A DNA stretch of 64,000 nt from Chionoecetes opilio (Eukaryota > Arthropoda > Malacostraca > Decapoda > Majidae): NCBI GenBank assembly GCA_016584305.1, contig JACEEZ010021714.1, positions 609,347 through 673,346 on the forward strand, read 5' to 3'. A program made the translations under genes and the position numbers. Below the pieces are notes generated by a model. That model worked only from the letters and a program-made list of their open reading frames with translations. It did no database searches and was not told the origin of the DNA. Positions 23,780 through 38,209 of the stretch are shown piece after piece (positions within the stretch are counted from its first letter, which is position 1; each line of letters begins with the position of its first letter).

Positions 23780-23962
23780 CATGTATACCCTAATCCCTAT
23801 GTACTATATGCACTTTGATACTATGTCCCCTAATGTGCCTATATTATGTTTCTTTTGTTTTGCTCTAGTACTTAAGTTAGCTCCTTGTCTTGTTGTTGTT
23901 GCTTTTTTTGTCTATATGCCTCCGCGCTATAAAAAATCCTTATTATTATTATTACCGAGGCC
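23780..23962 (+). repeat. Dispersed repeat ending in (ATT)n
   Basis: CCCCTAATGTGCCTATATTA and CTCTAGTACTTAAGTTA, ending in (TTA)n. The complement occurs at 36655-36815, also ending in an (ATA)n run. The simple tail suggests a retroposed element (inference). Confidence 0.65.
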
Positions 23963-24435
23963 GTGTTCCGTGGGCTGACCTTGGCCGTGCGTGAGTCTTT
24001 AAGGAGATTTGTGGCATGACACTGTTTCCCGCGTGACCAAGACTCTGGTGTGCTGAGGCTGGCTGTATCTTTGTGTTGAATGGTTGACATGAGTAACGAT
24101 GGGTGAAGGAGTGAACAGGTGACGGATGCAAATACATTACAACTACATTTATAGTCCATTGTTCTGATCCTGGCCAACATGCACCCAGCAGGTTCTGGCC
24201 CCTTGTACGCGATGGCCAGAACATCATTATTAAATAACCCGATCACATATATTTAATACACCTCATTTACAAGCTCGGACATGGCACGTTTGGCCAGCCA
24301 GGCACAAGGGGGCGTGGCCTGCTGGGGGCGTGGTGGCCAAGATAGATATAATTGATGAAATTATAATTCATGAAAATATACATATACATACAGTGTTAGT
24401 GTTCCATTTTTGAGGTTTTGTTTGCATTTTACTTA
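23963..24435. other. Region downstream of CNOT11, no gene recognised
   Basis: Unique-looking sequence. It could include CNOT11 3' untranslated DNA on the minus strand, but no polyadenylation signal can be assigned with confidence. Confidence 0.4.
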
Positions 24436-24437
24436 GC

Positions 24438-24969
<532 letters not shown>

Positions 24970-25121
24970 TCTGCCTAGTCATAGTATACAGGGCTTGAAC
25001 TTAGCCTTGTTTTTGGCCTGGTTTTTTTTGGCCTTAGCCTTAGCATCTTGGCCTGTTTCCATATCTACTTTGTCAAAAACAACTATAATTCATGGCTGTA
25101 CTTTGCTCACACCACTCTGCC

Positions 25122-25133
25122 AGTGTGTGTGTG

Positions 25134-25198
<65 letters not shown>
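25122..25198. repeat. (GT)n tract abutting the CNOT11 stop codon
   Basis: About 75 bp of GT (AC on the coding strand) starting immediately after the CNOT11 stop, inside the presumed 3'UTR. Confidence 0.95.
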
Positions 25199-25199
<1 letters not shown>

Positions 25200-25330
25200 C
25201 ACTTCTTGGCGGGCTCCTGTGCTGCCTGTGTGTCGCCTGAGTCCAGTTGTTTGAGCAGCCTGAAGAGTGCCGCCGCCTCACGGATGCGGCTGAACTCAAT
25301 GCAGAACGCTTGCACCTCAATGAACAGCTC
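25199..25330 (-). CDS. CNOT11: CNOT11 exon 10 (C-terminus and stop)
   Basis: Acceptor TGTTCCAG|GAG. Encodes [20 protein letters not shown], then [13 protein letters not shown] and a short Gln/Ala/Lys tail ending PAKK-stop (TGA at 25199-25201). It begins in phase 0 and matches the vertebrate C-terminus closely. Confidence 0.95.
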
Positions 25331-28231
25331 CTGGAACACAGAGATTGCCTTATTGCCTGATTGCCTTCACACCCAGATCTTTCCTTGGCTAGGTGAAAAA
25401 TTTAATGTTGTTAGCCAAAAAATTACGAAAAGTAGCTTAACGGCCTTAACCCCTTCACACCCAGATCTTTACTTGGCTAGGTGAAGAATCGTATGTTGTT
25501 AGCCAAAAAATTACGAAAAGTAGCTTAATATACCAAATTAGTTAGTCGGCAAAGGATACTAAACAGGTCTTATCTATAAAACATTGCTTATATTAATTAA
25601 AAATCGTCTCATGGTACCCAAAATACAATGGAATTTACGTTCTGGGTCTCAAGGGGTTAACTGCAACAAGCACGACACTAACGGATATATTTTTCTGAAT
25701 ACGCTTTAAGCTCTTCTTGCCTAGAGTTCTACATAAGATAATTATAACCGTCTGCTGTGAGAAATAACAGTGATAAATTCTCAGTGACAGATGTTACTCA
25801 TAGAAATTAAATGTGGTGTTGGAATGTTAGGACTGAAAAAGAAAAAAAAAAAAAAAAAAACTGTGCATATTATTGACCTCCTGCAACAAATGATTCTTTT
25901 ACAAGTGGTCACCGATCTACTATCCTTTCACTGTCATTTCCTCATATAAAAAAATAAGGATGCAGCCATTAGTGTCACATAAGCCCAACAAACTTCATAT
26001 TCACTTCTGCCGCTTCCATTTCCTCATACTGTCACTTAATAAATTGCACCATTTTGTCAATCTGTTGTGCCTCATCATAAGGCGCTATTACACGGGCACT
26101 TTTCTGCTCACTGAGCAGATTTCACTTAGCAGATTTCACTGAGCTACTCAACGAAACTATTACACGGTGATCTGTGTTTTGATGAGCAAAATGCATACAG
26201 ACCTGAGTGCGGTTATGATACAAATTATCATAGCGCTTCCTAATAAGCGGTGCTTGTTGTAATGGAGATAGCTTTATTTTGCGGGAAAAAAAAGAAAAAA
26301 AAAAAAAAAAAGTATACTTTGTGGTTAAAGTTAGGTTAGGTTTCATTACAACCTATAAGGTTAGGTTAGGTTTCATTAAAACCTTTAAGGTTAGGTTAGG
26401 TTTCATTAAAACCTTTAAGGTTAGGTTAGGTTTCATTAAAACCTTTAAGGTTAGGTTAAGTTTCATTAAAACCTATAAGGTTAGGTTAGGTTTCATTATT
26501 ATTATAATTATTTATTTTTTTTGGTGGTGGGGGGGTTGCGCAAAATAAAACTCTCCATTAAAACAAGCACCTATTGTAGGCCAAGAAAAAATAGTTGGTG
26601 TCTCTGAAAACGACCGCAAAACTCTCGTCCATTATTACCAAAAGTTGTTTCGTAGTCTATATGAAACCATAGTCGTTTCGTACACTCAGCGCAGAGTTGA
26701 ACTTGACTACTAGAGTTACGAAATGACACCAGGTATGTACGAAAATACTCAAAATCAGTGTACGAAACTAACTACTTTCAATTCAATATACCTAATTAAG
26801 AAAGTTTTATTGATTAGGCCAAAGGCTTTTGATTCATTTAAACTTCCTGTAATCCCCGTGAGTAGCTTCTATGGACCACTGTGGCCCGCGCCGTACCCGT
26901 GGCCGTGGCGGTACGGGGCTGACGCCGTTATAGTGGACGAGAACTACGCGTTCGCTCTTTAGGTCAGACACACACACTCGGGTGCTAACACTGCACTCTT
27001 AGCCTCTCTCGCTTTACCATACACCACACCTGTCACTACACACCTGTACGGCCTCGCAACACACCTGTCGCCTGTGTATCACCGTAAATAAATGACTTGG
27101 AAGGTCAGGCTTCTTAGGTATTGAGGTTGTATGTTTTCTTTTTTAATGTTTTTTTTAACAAATAAAGGGCTATATATGTTCCATATTGTAGGATGTGCCT
27201 GAACTAAGTCAATCAGTAAGCTTTCCATCTCGTCTGTCCAGTCAGCAGGCATGTTGATGTCTTTTTGAGAGTTTTAGAAGAAAATGATCTTGCAATAAAT
27301 AATATAGTCATCCACTAATTTCGGTCCTTTATAACAGAAAACGTTTTTGCTCACTCAAATGACGAGCAAAAATAGCTTCGAAGTAGTTCCCTGTTTGCTC
27401 AACCAAACAGGCTTTCATCGAGCAAAATCCTCAAAACTGCTCAGTGAAATCTGCTCACTGAGCAGAATAGTGCCCGTGTAATAGCCGCTTTACCATCAAA
27501 CACACAAATATATACTTTTCATCATTGGCATCCTTTCTATTCTTTAAACATGTTCACACCGTCTCATTAAGGGGAGGCGGTGGCCGAGTGGTTAGCGTCT
27601 GCAAGTGGTGAGCTCAGATTACAAGTATGAATCCCGCCGGTGCCAAGATCTGTCTGCACCGTGGAGTGGCCTAAGAACACCCACATGCTGCCCATTAACT
27701 CTACCTTCGACGGCGAGAGCATCGGAGGACACAGGGGAAGGCATGAGTCTCTACCTCTACGTTGTACTCTCTACATCAGTGGTTCTCAACGCATTTCAAG
27801 CCAAGGACCACTCGCCCAATTGAAAAAAAAATCCTGGGCCATCTCCTTTTTGACTTTAGAGATATGATAAAAAAGGGTACATTTTAAAGGTAGGTCAAGG
27901 GTTGGTTATAAATATATATCCTATAAATATAAAGTAAACAGAATCTTCAGAAATAAATAACATAATATTAAGACAGCTAACATTTTGGTTTCATATATAA
28001 AGTAAAACCTCTCGTATTCGGACCCTCATTATTTGGACTTTGACATTATTCGGACCTTCTCTCTTTTTTTTTTTCTCTTTTTTTAGTGGTCGAAATTTCC
28101 TATTTATACCTAGAATTTTTTTTTTTTTTTTAGGGGTCGAAATTTCCAAACTATATATATACACCTAGAATTTTTTTGTTTTTTTTGTTTTTTGTTTTTA
28201 GGGGTCGAAATTTCCTAGCTAAATATTCACC

Positions 28232-28279
<48 letters not shown>

Positions 28280-28678
28280 TTTTACATATCCCCCCATATA
28301 TAATCCCCCCATTATTCGGATCCTTGCATTACTCGGACCACTCCTTGGCACAATTAGTCCCAATATGAGAAGTTTTACTGTATTTCAGTTCATCTCCAGA
28401 TATCGTGAACGTTCTGTGGACCAGTAAAAAAGTTATGATGGACCACCAGTTAAGAAGCAGTGCTCTACATGCTCCCCACCTGCACGTTGATGATCTTGTT
28501 CCTGATGAGTGACTGCAGGAAGACACAGACCAGGCGCACCAGGCGGTTCTGCATGTAGCGGTCCTTGATGGTCTCGCAGGTGCTGATGCAGTTGCTGATG
28601 TACAGGTGCACAAACTCCGAGGGTAACTCCACGGCCGTTGTGAGCCTGGAGGTCATGGCAGCTTTAATAATAATAATA

Positions 28679-28727
<49 letters not shown>

Positions 28728-31200
28728 TGTATTCTCATCCGAAGGCATACAGGAAAAAAACAAAAAAATAAATATATAGACATGAGGGAATGAACTTAAC
28801 GCCTTCACATCCAGATCTTTCCTTTGCCGTACAAAATTGGCCGTTGTCGAGCCATAAAATTACGAAAAGTAACTGAATATACCAAATTAGTTAGTCATCG
28901 TTTGTGATGCCTTTTACAAATATCACAAAAGTTAAGCTCTATTTTCAATGTGTGGCACTAGAGCATTCCCGAGCTGAAACCCAGACTGCCAGTTTAACCC
29001 CTTGAGGCCCAGAACGTAATTTCCATTGTAATTTGACCACCATTAGATGATTGTTAATGAATATAAGCAATGTTTTATAGATATGACCTGTTTAGTATCC
29101 TTGTCGACTAACTAATTTGATATATTCAGTTATTTTTCGTAATTATATGGCTCGAAAACACATCATTTTTTATAGCAAAGGAAGATCTGGGCGTGATTAA
29201 GCCAGTCTGACTCTAGTGTAAGGAAGAGATAGTATAGCCTGGGTAGCCTCTTCCCTCACCTGTTGACCACCTCCATGGAGTGCAGGGACATCTCCATGTT
29301 GACCAGCACGCTGAAGTACTCGGTGATCTGGCTGCTCTGCATCAGCTTCAGCAGCACCTCGATGGCGATCAGGGGGTTGTGCTCCACCAGGTCGGGTAAC
29401 TGAAGAACATAAGAACATAAGAAAATAAGGAAGCTACAAGAGGCCGCGAGACCTACACGTGGTAGTTCCTGTTACTTAACACTACCTACATCCACCTTTC
29501 ATCAATCAATCAATCAATCATTGGGGGCATACGCCGGGGGGCGCGTCGCCTCGCCCACCCTACGACGCCACTCCCGGGGGTCACCACGCGCGAGTTCCCA
29601 TGCAGGCTCCTTTCCCATACCAAGCAGCTCTCGACAAGAAACATCAACTTGCCCCAGCCACGAGCCTTGTGGGCGCCCCCTTGGCCTCCTCCACGCCGGA
29701 TTGTCTCTTACAGATACAACCCGATGGGAAGGATCGGTTTCAGGGTAGCGTGCCACATGCCCATATAGCCGAAGTTAGCGCTGACGGACTATGCAGGTAA
29801 TAGGCCTCGATTCAGTCTCAAGGTGCAATCGCTGATTTGACACGTAATCATCCCAGCGATACCCCATGATTCTGCGAAGACACTTATTACCAAAGGCATT
29901 GATTCGTCTCTTCAAGTCACTATTTAGTGTCCATGTCTCACAACCATAGAGTAAGACAGGAATCACAAGCGACTTGAAGATCCGGATCTTTGTCCTTCTG
30001 CACAGGTACCGACAACGCCAAATACTCCCGCTGAGCGAGTCCATAACACCGTGGGCTATACCAATCCGCCGTAAGACTTCTTGACGTGACCCGCCGTCAT
30101 TATGGACTGCGCTACCAAGGTATGTAAAACTTTCCAAGATCTCAATGTCCTCGCCACACGCATGAACAGACTGTACTGCTTCATCTAGTAAGTCTCCAAA
30201 TACCTGGACCTTGGTCTTGAGCCAGGAGACCTCAAGTCCCAAAGGCTTTGCCTCCTCGTGCAGCGCCTCGAGAGCCATCACCAGGACCTCCAGCGACTCA
30301 GCAAAGATTACTGCATCATAGGCAAAAACAAGATCAGTGATCTTGGTGTTGCCGACGGATGCTCCACAATCACTTTGATCTACAACCTTGTCCAATACCC
30401 AGTCCATACAAGCGTTGAAAAGTGATGGGGCAAGGACGCACCCTTGCCTCACTCCTGTATTCACAGGAAAGAAGCTGGATACACCTGCCCCACACTTCAC
30501 AGCACTCTCAGTCCCAGAATACAGACCAGTTATCAAACCAATAGTCCTTGCAGGAATCCCTCGAAGTCGCAGAAGATCCCAGAGTGACTCACGATGCACT
30601 GAGTCAAACGCCTTCTTGAGATCCAACATAGGCTGCAAGCATCCCCTGTCGAAACTCACGTCGGCGTTCCACCAGGACACGATCAGGACCTTTCATCCCC
30701 ATCCATGAATTTATCCAGCCTGCCTTTAAAGCTCTCTAATGACTCTGCACTAACTACCTGATGACTGAGTCCATTCCAATCATTTACCAGCCTATTTGTG
30801 AACCAGTACTTTGAAGGGCAGGCACAACGCTTTATTTCCTATCATTCTCCTCGTCACTTTCATCTAAATCAGCCACAACCCTCAAGAAACAACATGAATA
30901 TACATATAAATATATCACGCATCCACAAACACACACACACACATACACACACACACACACAGACACACACACACACACACACATAACATAAGAACATCAG
31001 AAAATAAGGAAGCTACAAGAGGCCGTGAGAGCTACACGTGGTAGTTCCCGTTACTTAACACTACCTACATCCACCTTTCATCCCCATCCATGAATTTATC
31101 CAGCCTCCTTTTAAAGTTCCCTAATGACTCCGCACTGACTACCTGTCTACTGAGTCCATTCCAATCATTTGCCGCCCTAGTTCCTGTGATACCTATGTTC

Positions 31201-31283
<83 letters not shown>

Positions 31284-31991
31284 ACACAGACGGGTTAGGC
31301 ACCTTGGGTGGTGTGAGGCCTGTGTGGTAGACCATGCGAGGGTCTTGGTTGAGCTGTGTGAGGAGGTGCTGCTGCTGGGGCAGGGACAGGGTCTCCTTGA
31401 AGGCCTTGGCCATCAGACGCTTGGCCTCCGCATCGCCCCCGGACAGCACACACATGGAGGCGTCGTACATGACCCGCTGCTCCGCCCGGTCCACCGACGT
31501 GATCCACACCAGCTACGGGAGACGGATTGATTGATTGTGATGCCAAAACTAAAAGGGGGAAATGTGCCAGACATCAGAGGTGCTATGGCACTAAGGGGGG
31601 GGGAAGAAGAGGATGACTGGCATGACTAATTGCGTGGAGGAATCTTACGAGGTGATGAAGAGGTAAGGGTAATACAAGAGTGAGGTGTGGGGACATAACA
31701 AAATGAAGGTTCTGTTGTGGCCAGCTCTTGGAGGAAGGAACACACATTTGGGATGGGATTATTTTTTATTTTTTATTAATTGTTAATTAATTTCATTTTG
31801 TTTTTGTTTTGTTTTGTTTGGATTATTTTTTGTTTTCGTTTAATTATAATTGGATTTCAATTCAATATCCGACACCTAAAAACTAGGTACTAAACACCAA
31901 CAAGTTTCCTCTTAGTGTTATGCCTTACCACAACCCTCTAGGAACAACATAAATATACATATAAATATATCACGCATCCACACACACACAC

Positions 31992-32078
<87 letters not shown>

Positions 32079-32351
32079 AAACACACACACACAAACACAC
32101 GCTCGGCTCACAACCGAGAAGTCCCGGGTTCGATCCCCGGGCGATGCGAAGACAGATGGGCGGTCTTCTTAAAACCTGAGCCCCTGTCCACCCAGCTGTG
32201 AATGGGTACCGGGTGTTAGCCGGGGGTTTGTGACCCGCCTCCCGGGGTGATGGCTTCGGCCAACACTAAAGATGAATGAGAAAAATAAATGTTGATATGG
32301 AGACGGGACCATACGAGCGTTGCTCTGGCCCTGTAAAATACAACTAGATGA

Positions 32352-32411
<60 letters not shown>

Positions 32412-35400
32412 CATAAGAACATAAGCCTTGGATGAAGTGAGCCTGCACACCCTCTCCGTCTCCCTCACCTCGTCCTCCGCCACGTGGAGGGGCGGCGTCA
32501 GCCTGATGATCTCCGGGGAGAAGTACTGCTGTGCCAGGCTGGGGGAGGACGACCCACACAGCAGCGCCTCACAGGTTCGCTTCACCTGACCCGACTCACT
32601 AAGTAACCTGCAGGCAAAGCACATATTTGTACACAGACAATGTTATACTAAATACTGACCAGTATAATAAATCAGTATACGTATACTCAGTGGCGGCTCG
32701 TGGCATAGGGCTGCAGAGCTGCAGCACCCCCAGACACTCACTGCCAGGTGCATGATTCCTTTAGAGACAGAGCAGAATTGATACAAATATATCACAATAA
32801 AAAGTCATCATATGTTATTTAATTATTTTCAATACATTACTAAGTGAATTTTCATTAAAACCAGACGAACATTTAAGTTATTTTCATATTTGCTGTATGA
32901 TTCCTGTCTGCGCCGCCGCCGCGCTACTTGTGAACACAATGAGCTGCGGTCGAGGCAGCTAAGTCTCGTCCCTCTCGTGTTTACAGTGAGCGTGGACGGT
33001 GTGGTGATCGTGCTTTCTTTAATTACCCTATGACTATGGGAAATCCAGTGAAGTATTTGCAAAACATCAACTTATCCCAGCTGACATTAAATGAAAAGAC
33101 TGAAATCAAGCGGTGCCGACTATATTTCCAAGTAATACTGTAATTCTACCATCCCCACATCAGCCATCCCCTCTACTACCACCACTACCACCCCCACCAT
33201 CCCTTCTACCACCACCACTACTACCATGCCCTGAAATCTGTGAACCTCCATTACAACTCATACCTGAGTTTGGTCAAATTAATGTATCCTACTGTTGTGT
33301 GAAGCTTGCAGTCCCTCCATTTTATTTTATCACGAGCCGCCACTGCGTATACTGATCAGTATAAATCAGTATGTTATACTAAAGACAATGTCACGGGTGT
33401 CACTATAAAAATCCAGCCTGCGCCACCAAAGGGCGAGATCAACCAACATCAAGACTCCATAAGCCTAAGCCCAGATTGTTCCTTTGCTATATAAAATAAT
33501 TTGTTGCTAACCATGAAATTACAAGAAGTAACTTAATATACCAAATTAGCTAGTGGACAAGGACACCAAACAGGTCATTATCTATACTCTAGCCTGTTTT
33601 TTTCAACGAAGTGATAAATCCTGCCCCCTTGCTGCTTACTGACTGATAGCTGATGCCGGGAGAAGGGAATACTACACTTCTTCTAAATTATAGCTGTATT
33701 TTATCATACAGGTTGAAGTTCCCAAACTCGGCATCCCAAGACTCGGCAACACCCAAAACTCGGCTATGGTTCCGGATTTTCCAAAACACGGCAGAACACC
33801 CAAAACCCGGCGCGTAGTTGCCGGGTCGGCCGCTAGGTGCCACCACACTAGGCCGCTTGGTTTCTCCCGCCGATTTGTTTGTTGTTATTGTTCAGTGGTG
33901 TTGTGACTGTAGAGTTGTGTGCACTGTTATTTTGTGTACTTCTACAGGTCTGTTATTGGTATTATGGCTCCCAAACGTCCAGGAACAGTATTACCGTATT
34001 AGAATCCAAATAATTTTTTCATGTGATTTTTTTCATGTGATTTTCATGCTTTTTTTTCCCTTAATATATCTACGTTCTAAAAGTTGGAAAATTCCATTAC
34101 TCGGCTCGGCGCTGGTCCCGAGGTTGCCGAGTTTGGGAACTTCAACCTGTAGTTAACCATATTATCAGGTAAACATAGGCATCATTTTAAGCATGAGACC
34201 TTATGATAGAATGGAATTTTTGCCTCGTAAAAAAAAAAATAGACTACAGGTGAATACAACAAAGAAAAAAATATAAACATGTTAATACCCTGAGTCTGGT
34301 GGTGGCTGGGGATAGGAATACACCACCGGCACTCCACTCTTGGCGGTGTCGGGCCGGTCTGAGAGCAGGTCTGCCAGCGCCTGCTTGAGCCCGCTGGTGT
34401 CGGCGGGTGGGTGGTTACTCACATCCAGGCTCATAATCTGGCTGGCTGTGCGCTTGAGTAACTGCAACGTTTGGATTTAGGGATTTAATAAAGGATGTGT
34501 AGGAAACGTTTTTACGGCTATTAATCAGGGTAGAACAAGAAGTAACGGGTTCAAACTGGAAAAGCGTAATTTAAAAAAGAAATAGGGAAAAACTGGTTCA
34601 CAAATAGGGTGGTAAATGATTGGAATGGACTCAGTAGACAGGTAGTTAGTGCGGAGTTATTAGAGAGCTTTAAAGGGAGGCTAGATAAATTCATGGATGG
34701 GGATGAAAGGTGGATGTAGGTATAATTATAGTGTTAAGTAACAGGAACTACCTCGTGTAGGTCTCACGGCCTCTTGCAGCTTCCTTATTTTCTTATGTTT
34801 TTATGTTTGCCCGGATATAGATTCTGTTCAAGACATTCGCACATATTACATAAAAGAATATGCTGAAGGTCTTCCTTATGAATTTCCGTATTTTTGGGTG
34901 TCTTGGACGCACCCTGATTTAGACAACCCAAATTTTGGAGGAAAAAAAATCCACTAAAAATAGGATCTCAACACACTCACCAATCTTACCTAAATGTTTA
35001 GTTGGTACCTAAGTAACATTTAGATCATTTCAACCACTTGGAGAGGCGGTAGCAGAGTGGTTAGCATCACTGGGTGGCGTTCTCGAAGAACCGAGTTCGA
35101 TCCCGAGTGAGACCCATAAATCCACTTAAAATCTTTCTGCACCGTTGAGGGCCTAAGAACACCCACATGCCCTGCCCATTAACTCTACCTTCGATTGCGA
35201 GTGCATCGGAGGACACAGGGGGGCGGCATGAGCCTCTAATTACAGGCGTCACTATAACAATCCTGCCAGTGCCACCACGGGCGAGGGCCAACCATCACAG
35301 CCCTCAAGTGAGCCTCCAGAGCCTACCATCCGAGCCCTGGAGGTTACTGCCTACACGCGCTATAAGCAGAGAAAAAAAAAAGAAAAAAAAACCTTAAAGT

Positions 35401-35821
35401 TTTCATCCTTTCTTTCACAGTACCTAAGATGAGTTAAACCAAGGTCTTTAGAATTAGCGAGTGCAAATAAAGTCTGCATCAGCCCAATAACACCAGTCCA
35501 CCTTCTGTAGCAAGAGTTGAGTACCCCCTGAGGCTGCTGCACCACCCACACCCACCTCTTTGCTGCTCTTGTCTGTCATCAATGTGGAGAGGAAGAATAT
35601 TTCTGGCTGTGTGAACCTTGGGATCTGACCAGCAAACTCCAGACTCTTGCCCGTTCCCTTCGCCACATCATCCGGGGGATGCTGGAGGAGGGGTAGAAGA
35701 GAGTTACAAGAAGGAAAGGTTTAATACAAGATGTACAGAAACAGGAGTACATAGAAAAGGCTTGGAGATATGGAGGCAGGAACACACGAGTATAGCTCAG
35801 AGGCCTGTAAGCTACAACTAG

Positions 35822-35885
<64 letters not shown>

Positions 35886-36649
35886 TTAGGGGAGGCGGTA
35901 GCAGAGTGGTTAGCATCACCGGGTGGCGTTCTCGAAGACCCGAATTCGATCCCCGATGAAAACCAAAATCTTTCTGCACAGTCGAGTGGCCTAAGAACAC
36001 CCACATGCCCTGCCATAGACCACTATATCTCTGGACTGTTCACGCGACAATGTTTTGAAATTGCCAGGCTGCATAGGGGCCTGCGGCCCGCCGGACAAAG
36101 AGATATAGTGGTCTATGGACTATCATATAGACTGGTTTATCAGTATATATGATATACTGTAATCTTCGTAAATGTTTGTTCTATAATATTATCAAATAAA
36201 AAACAGTAAAACACGCTAAAGAAATGCCATTACTCATATACATATACAGTATACATTACATCATATATACTGATAAACCAGTCTATATGATCCGTATATA
36301 TGTATATGAATCCGAGCGGCCCTCCGACTTCAGGCCCTTGTGCGACAGGCCGATATTCCGTGCGCAGTCCAGGTTTACAGTGGTCTATGGCCCTGCCCAT
36401 TAACTCTAACCATACACCCACACACACACACACACATACCAGGATATTAATGAAGATAGGGAGGAAGGGGTTGCCAGGTGGAGGATCGCCGCGGTACAAC
36501 TCATGGAGTATGGTGACGGCGGAGAGTCTCTGTGCGGGGCTGGGCAGCAGGTCGGGTTGTTGCAGCAGGAACACCAAGGCGCTACCCACTGACCCACGGA
36601 CAACCACCACAACAACAACATTAGTTATATGAAAAGAAAAAAAAATTGT

Positions 36650-36680
<31 letters not shown>

Positions 36681-38173
36681 TTTCATTATCGCCCGGAGGC
36701 AAACAGACAAAAAAAGCAACAACAACAAGACAAAGAGTTAACTTAAGTACTAGAGCAAAACAAAAAATACATAATATAGGCACATTAGGGGACATAGTAT
36801 AGTATAGGTTAAGATGACTTTACATGTCACTTAAAAGCTATAGTACTACTCCCATTTTTCTCTCAGTACTTACATTTGAAATAGTCTTCCTTGTTGAAGC
36901 TTTGGTACACCTGGTGGGTGATCTGCTCCAAGGTGAACGACTCACTGGTATCTTCTGACAGTATCCTGCAACACAACATGAACACACAAGATAAACAGAA
37001 GAAAAAATACATTAGGGTAAGCCTGACTCGAACTTAGGACCGTGAAACACGCATGATAACATATCTAAAAAATATTACAAACATATTGGTTTAATTATCT
37101 AACACAATTACGCCTCAAACCCAGGAATTAAAAATAGAAATAAAAATTGCGGAGAAATAGTGTTGACGTGACAGAACACGACTTGATGCCTTCCTGTCAA
37201 TAGCCTCATAACAGGCTTCACTAAGTACATTATCTATATGGAAATGTTAGATATAAATCAGACAAACAAGAAAAGCCTCATAAACCTGGAATTGGCGGCA
37301 GAATTATCAAAATATACAGACTATATAGGAGGCGCCACCAGCGCCATATTTCTTCTAATTTTTATACTTTTTAAATATCGCATTAAAAATCATGGTAGAT
37401 ATATCAAAATTCATGCTATGAAATGCCGATTCTAAAACTGTAATCAGATCCAAGATTGAACCAGTCATTAAAAAGTTTTTTTTGGAAATATATTTACGTG
37501 GGCGGTGCCTGAGTGATGACGTCACGGCGGAAGTTGTGACGTCAGCGGGAGGCTCGCAGGGGCCCAGAAACTGGTTAATATGGAGGAGAGTTTCACGTTC
37601 GTTTTCAGAGACACCAACTACTTTTTCTTGGCCTACAACAGGGGCTTGTTCTAATGGTGCTAGTTTTATTTTGCGCAAACCAAAAAAAAAAAAAAAAAAA
37701 AAATGTATATTTTGTGGTTAAGATTAGGTTAGGTTTCTTTAAAACCTGTAAGGTTAGGCTAGGTTAGGTTGGGTTAGGTTAGGTTAGATTAGGTTAGGTT
37801 TCATTAAAACATAAGGTTAGGTTAGGTTTATTTTTTTGTTTTTTTTTTTTTTTTTTTTTTTTTGGTTTGCGCAAAATAAAACTAGCACCATTAGAACAAG
37901 CACCTATTGTAGGCCAAGAAAAAGTAGTTGGTGTCTCTGAAAACGAACGTGAAACTCTCCTCCATAATTACCCAGAAACTTTCTGCTACTCTAATATGAC
38001 CAGTAGCATAGCTACGCCCCCCCCCCCCCCATGAGTATGCGGTGCCCCCCACTGTGGTGGGGGAGGCGGAGGCCCCCCCATGGTTTTTTGGAACGGGGCT
38101 AGCTTGAGTGTGGATGTGATGGCTGGGGTGGGCTTGTGTGTGTGTGTATGGGGCGGGGTAATGGTTGGATGAG

Positions 38174-38209
<36 letters not shown>

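Larger units (their letters stand above)
26079..27492. mobile_element. 1.4-kb TIR element with nested repeats
   Basis: Left end GGCGCTATTACACGGGCACT followed by CTGCTCACTGAGCAGA; the right end reads TCTGCTCACTGAGCAGAATA then GTGCCCGTGTAATAGCCGC. Inside are a fold-back element with TTAGG units (about 26235-26640), a CGTACGAAA-type repeat (26668-26772) and a short exon-like frame. The superfamily is not determined. Confidence 0.7.

Noticed and set aside
32101..32160. Functional tRNA gene (B-box GGGTTCGATCCCC)
   Set aside because: No matching acceptor stem or anticodon arm, and it continues into a SINE body with a (CA)n tail. The same holds for 27572, 35038, 35886 and 46488.
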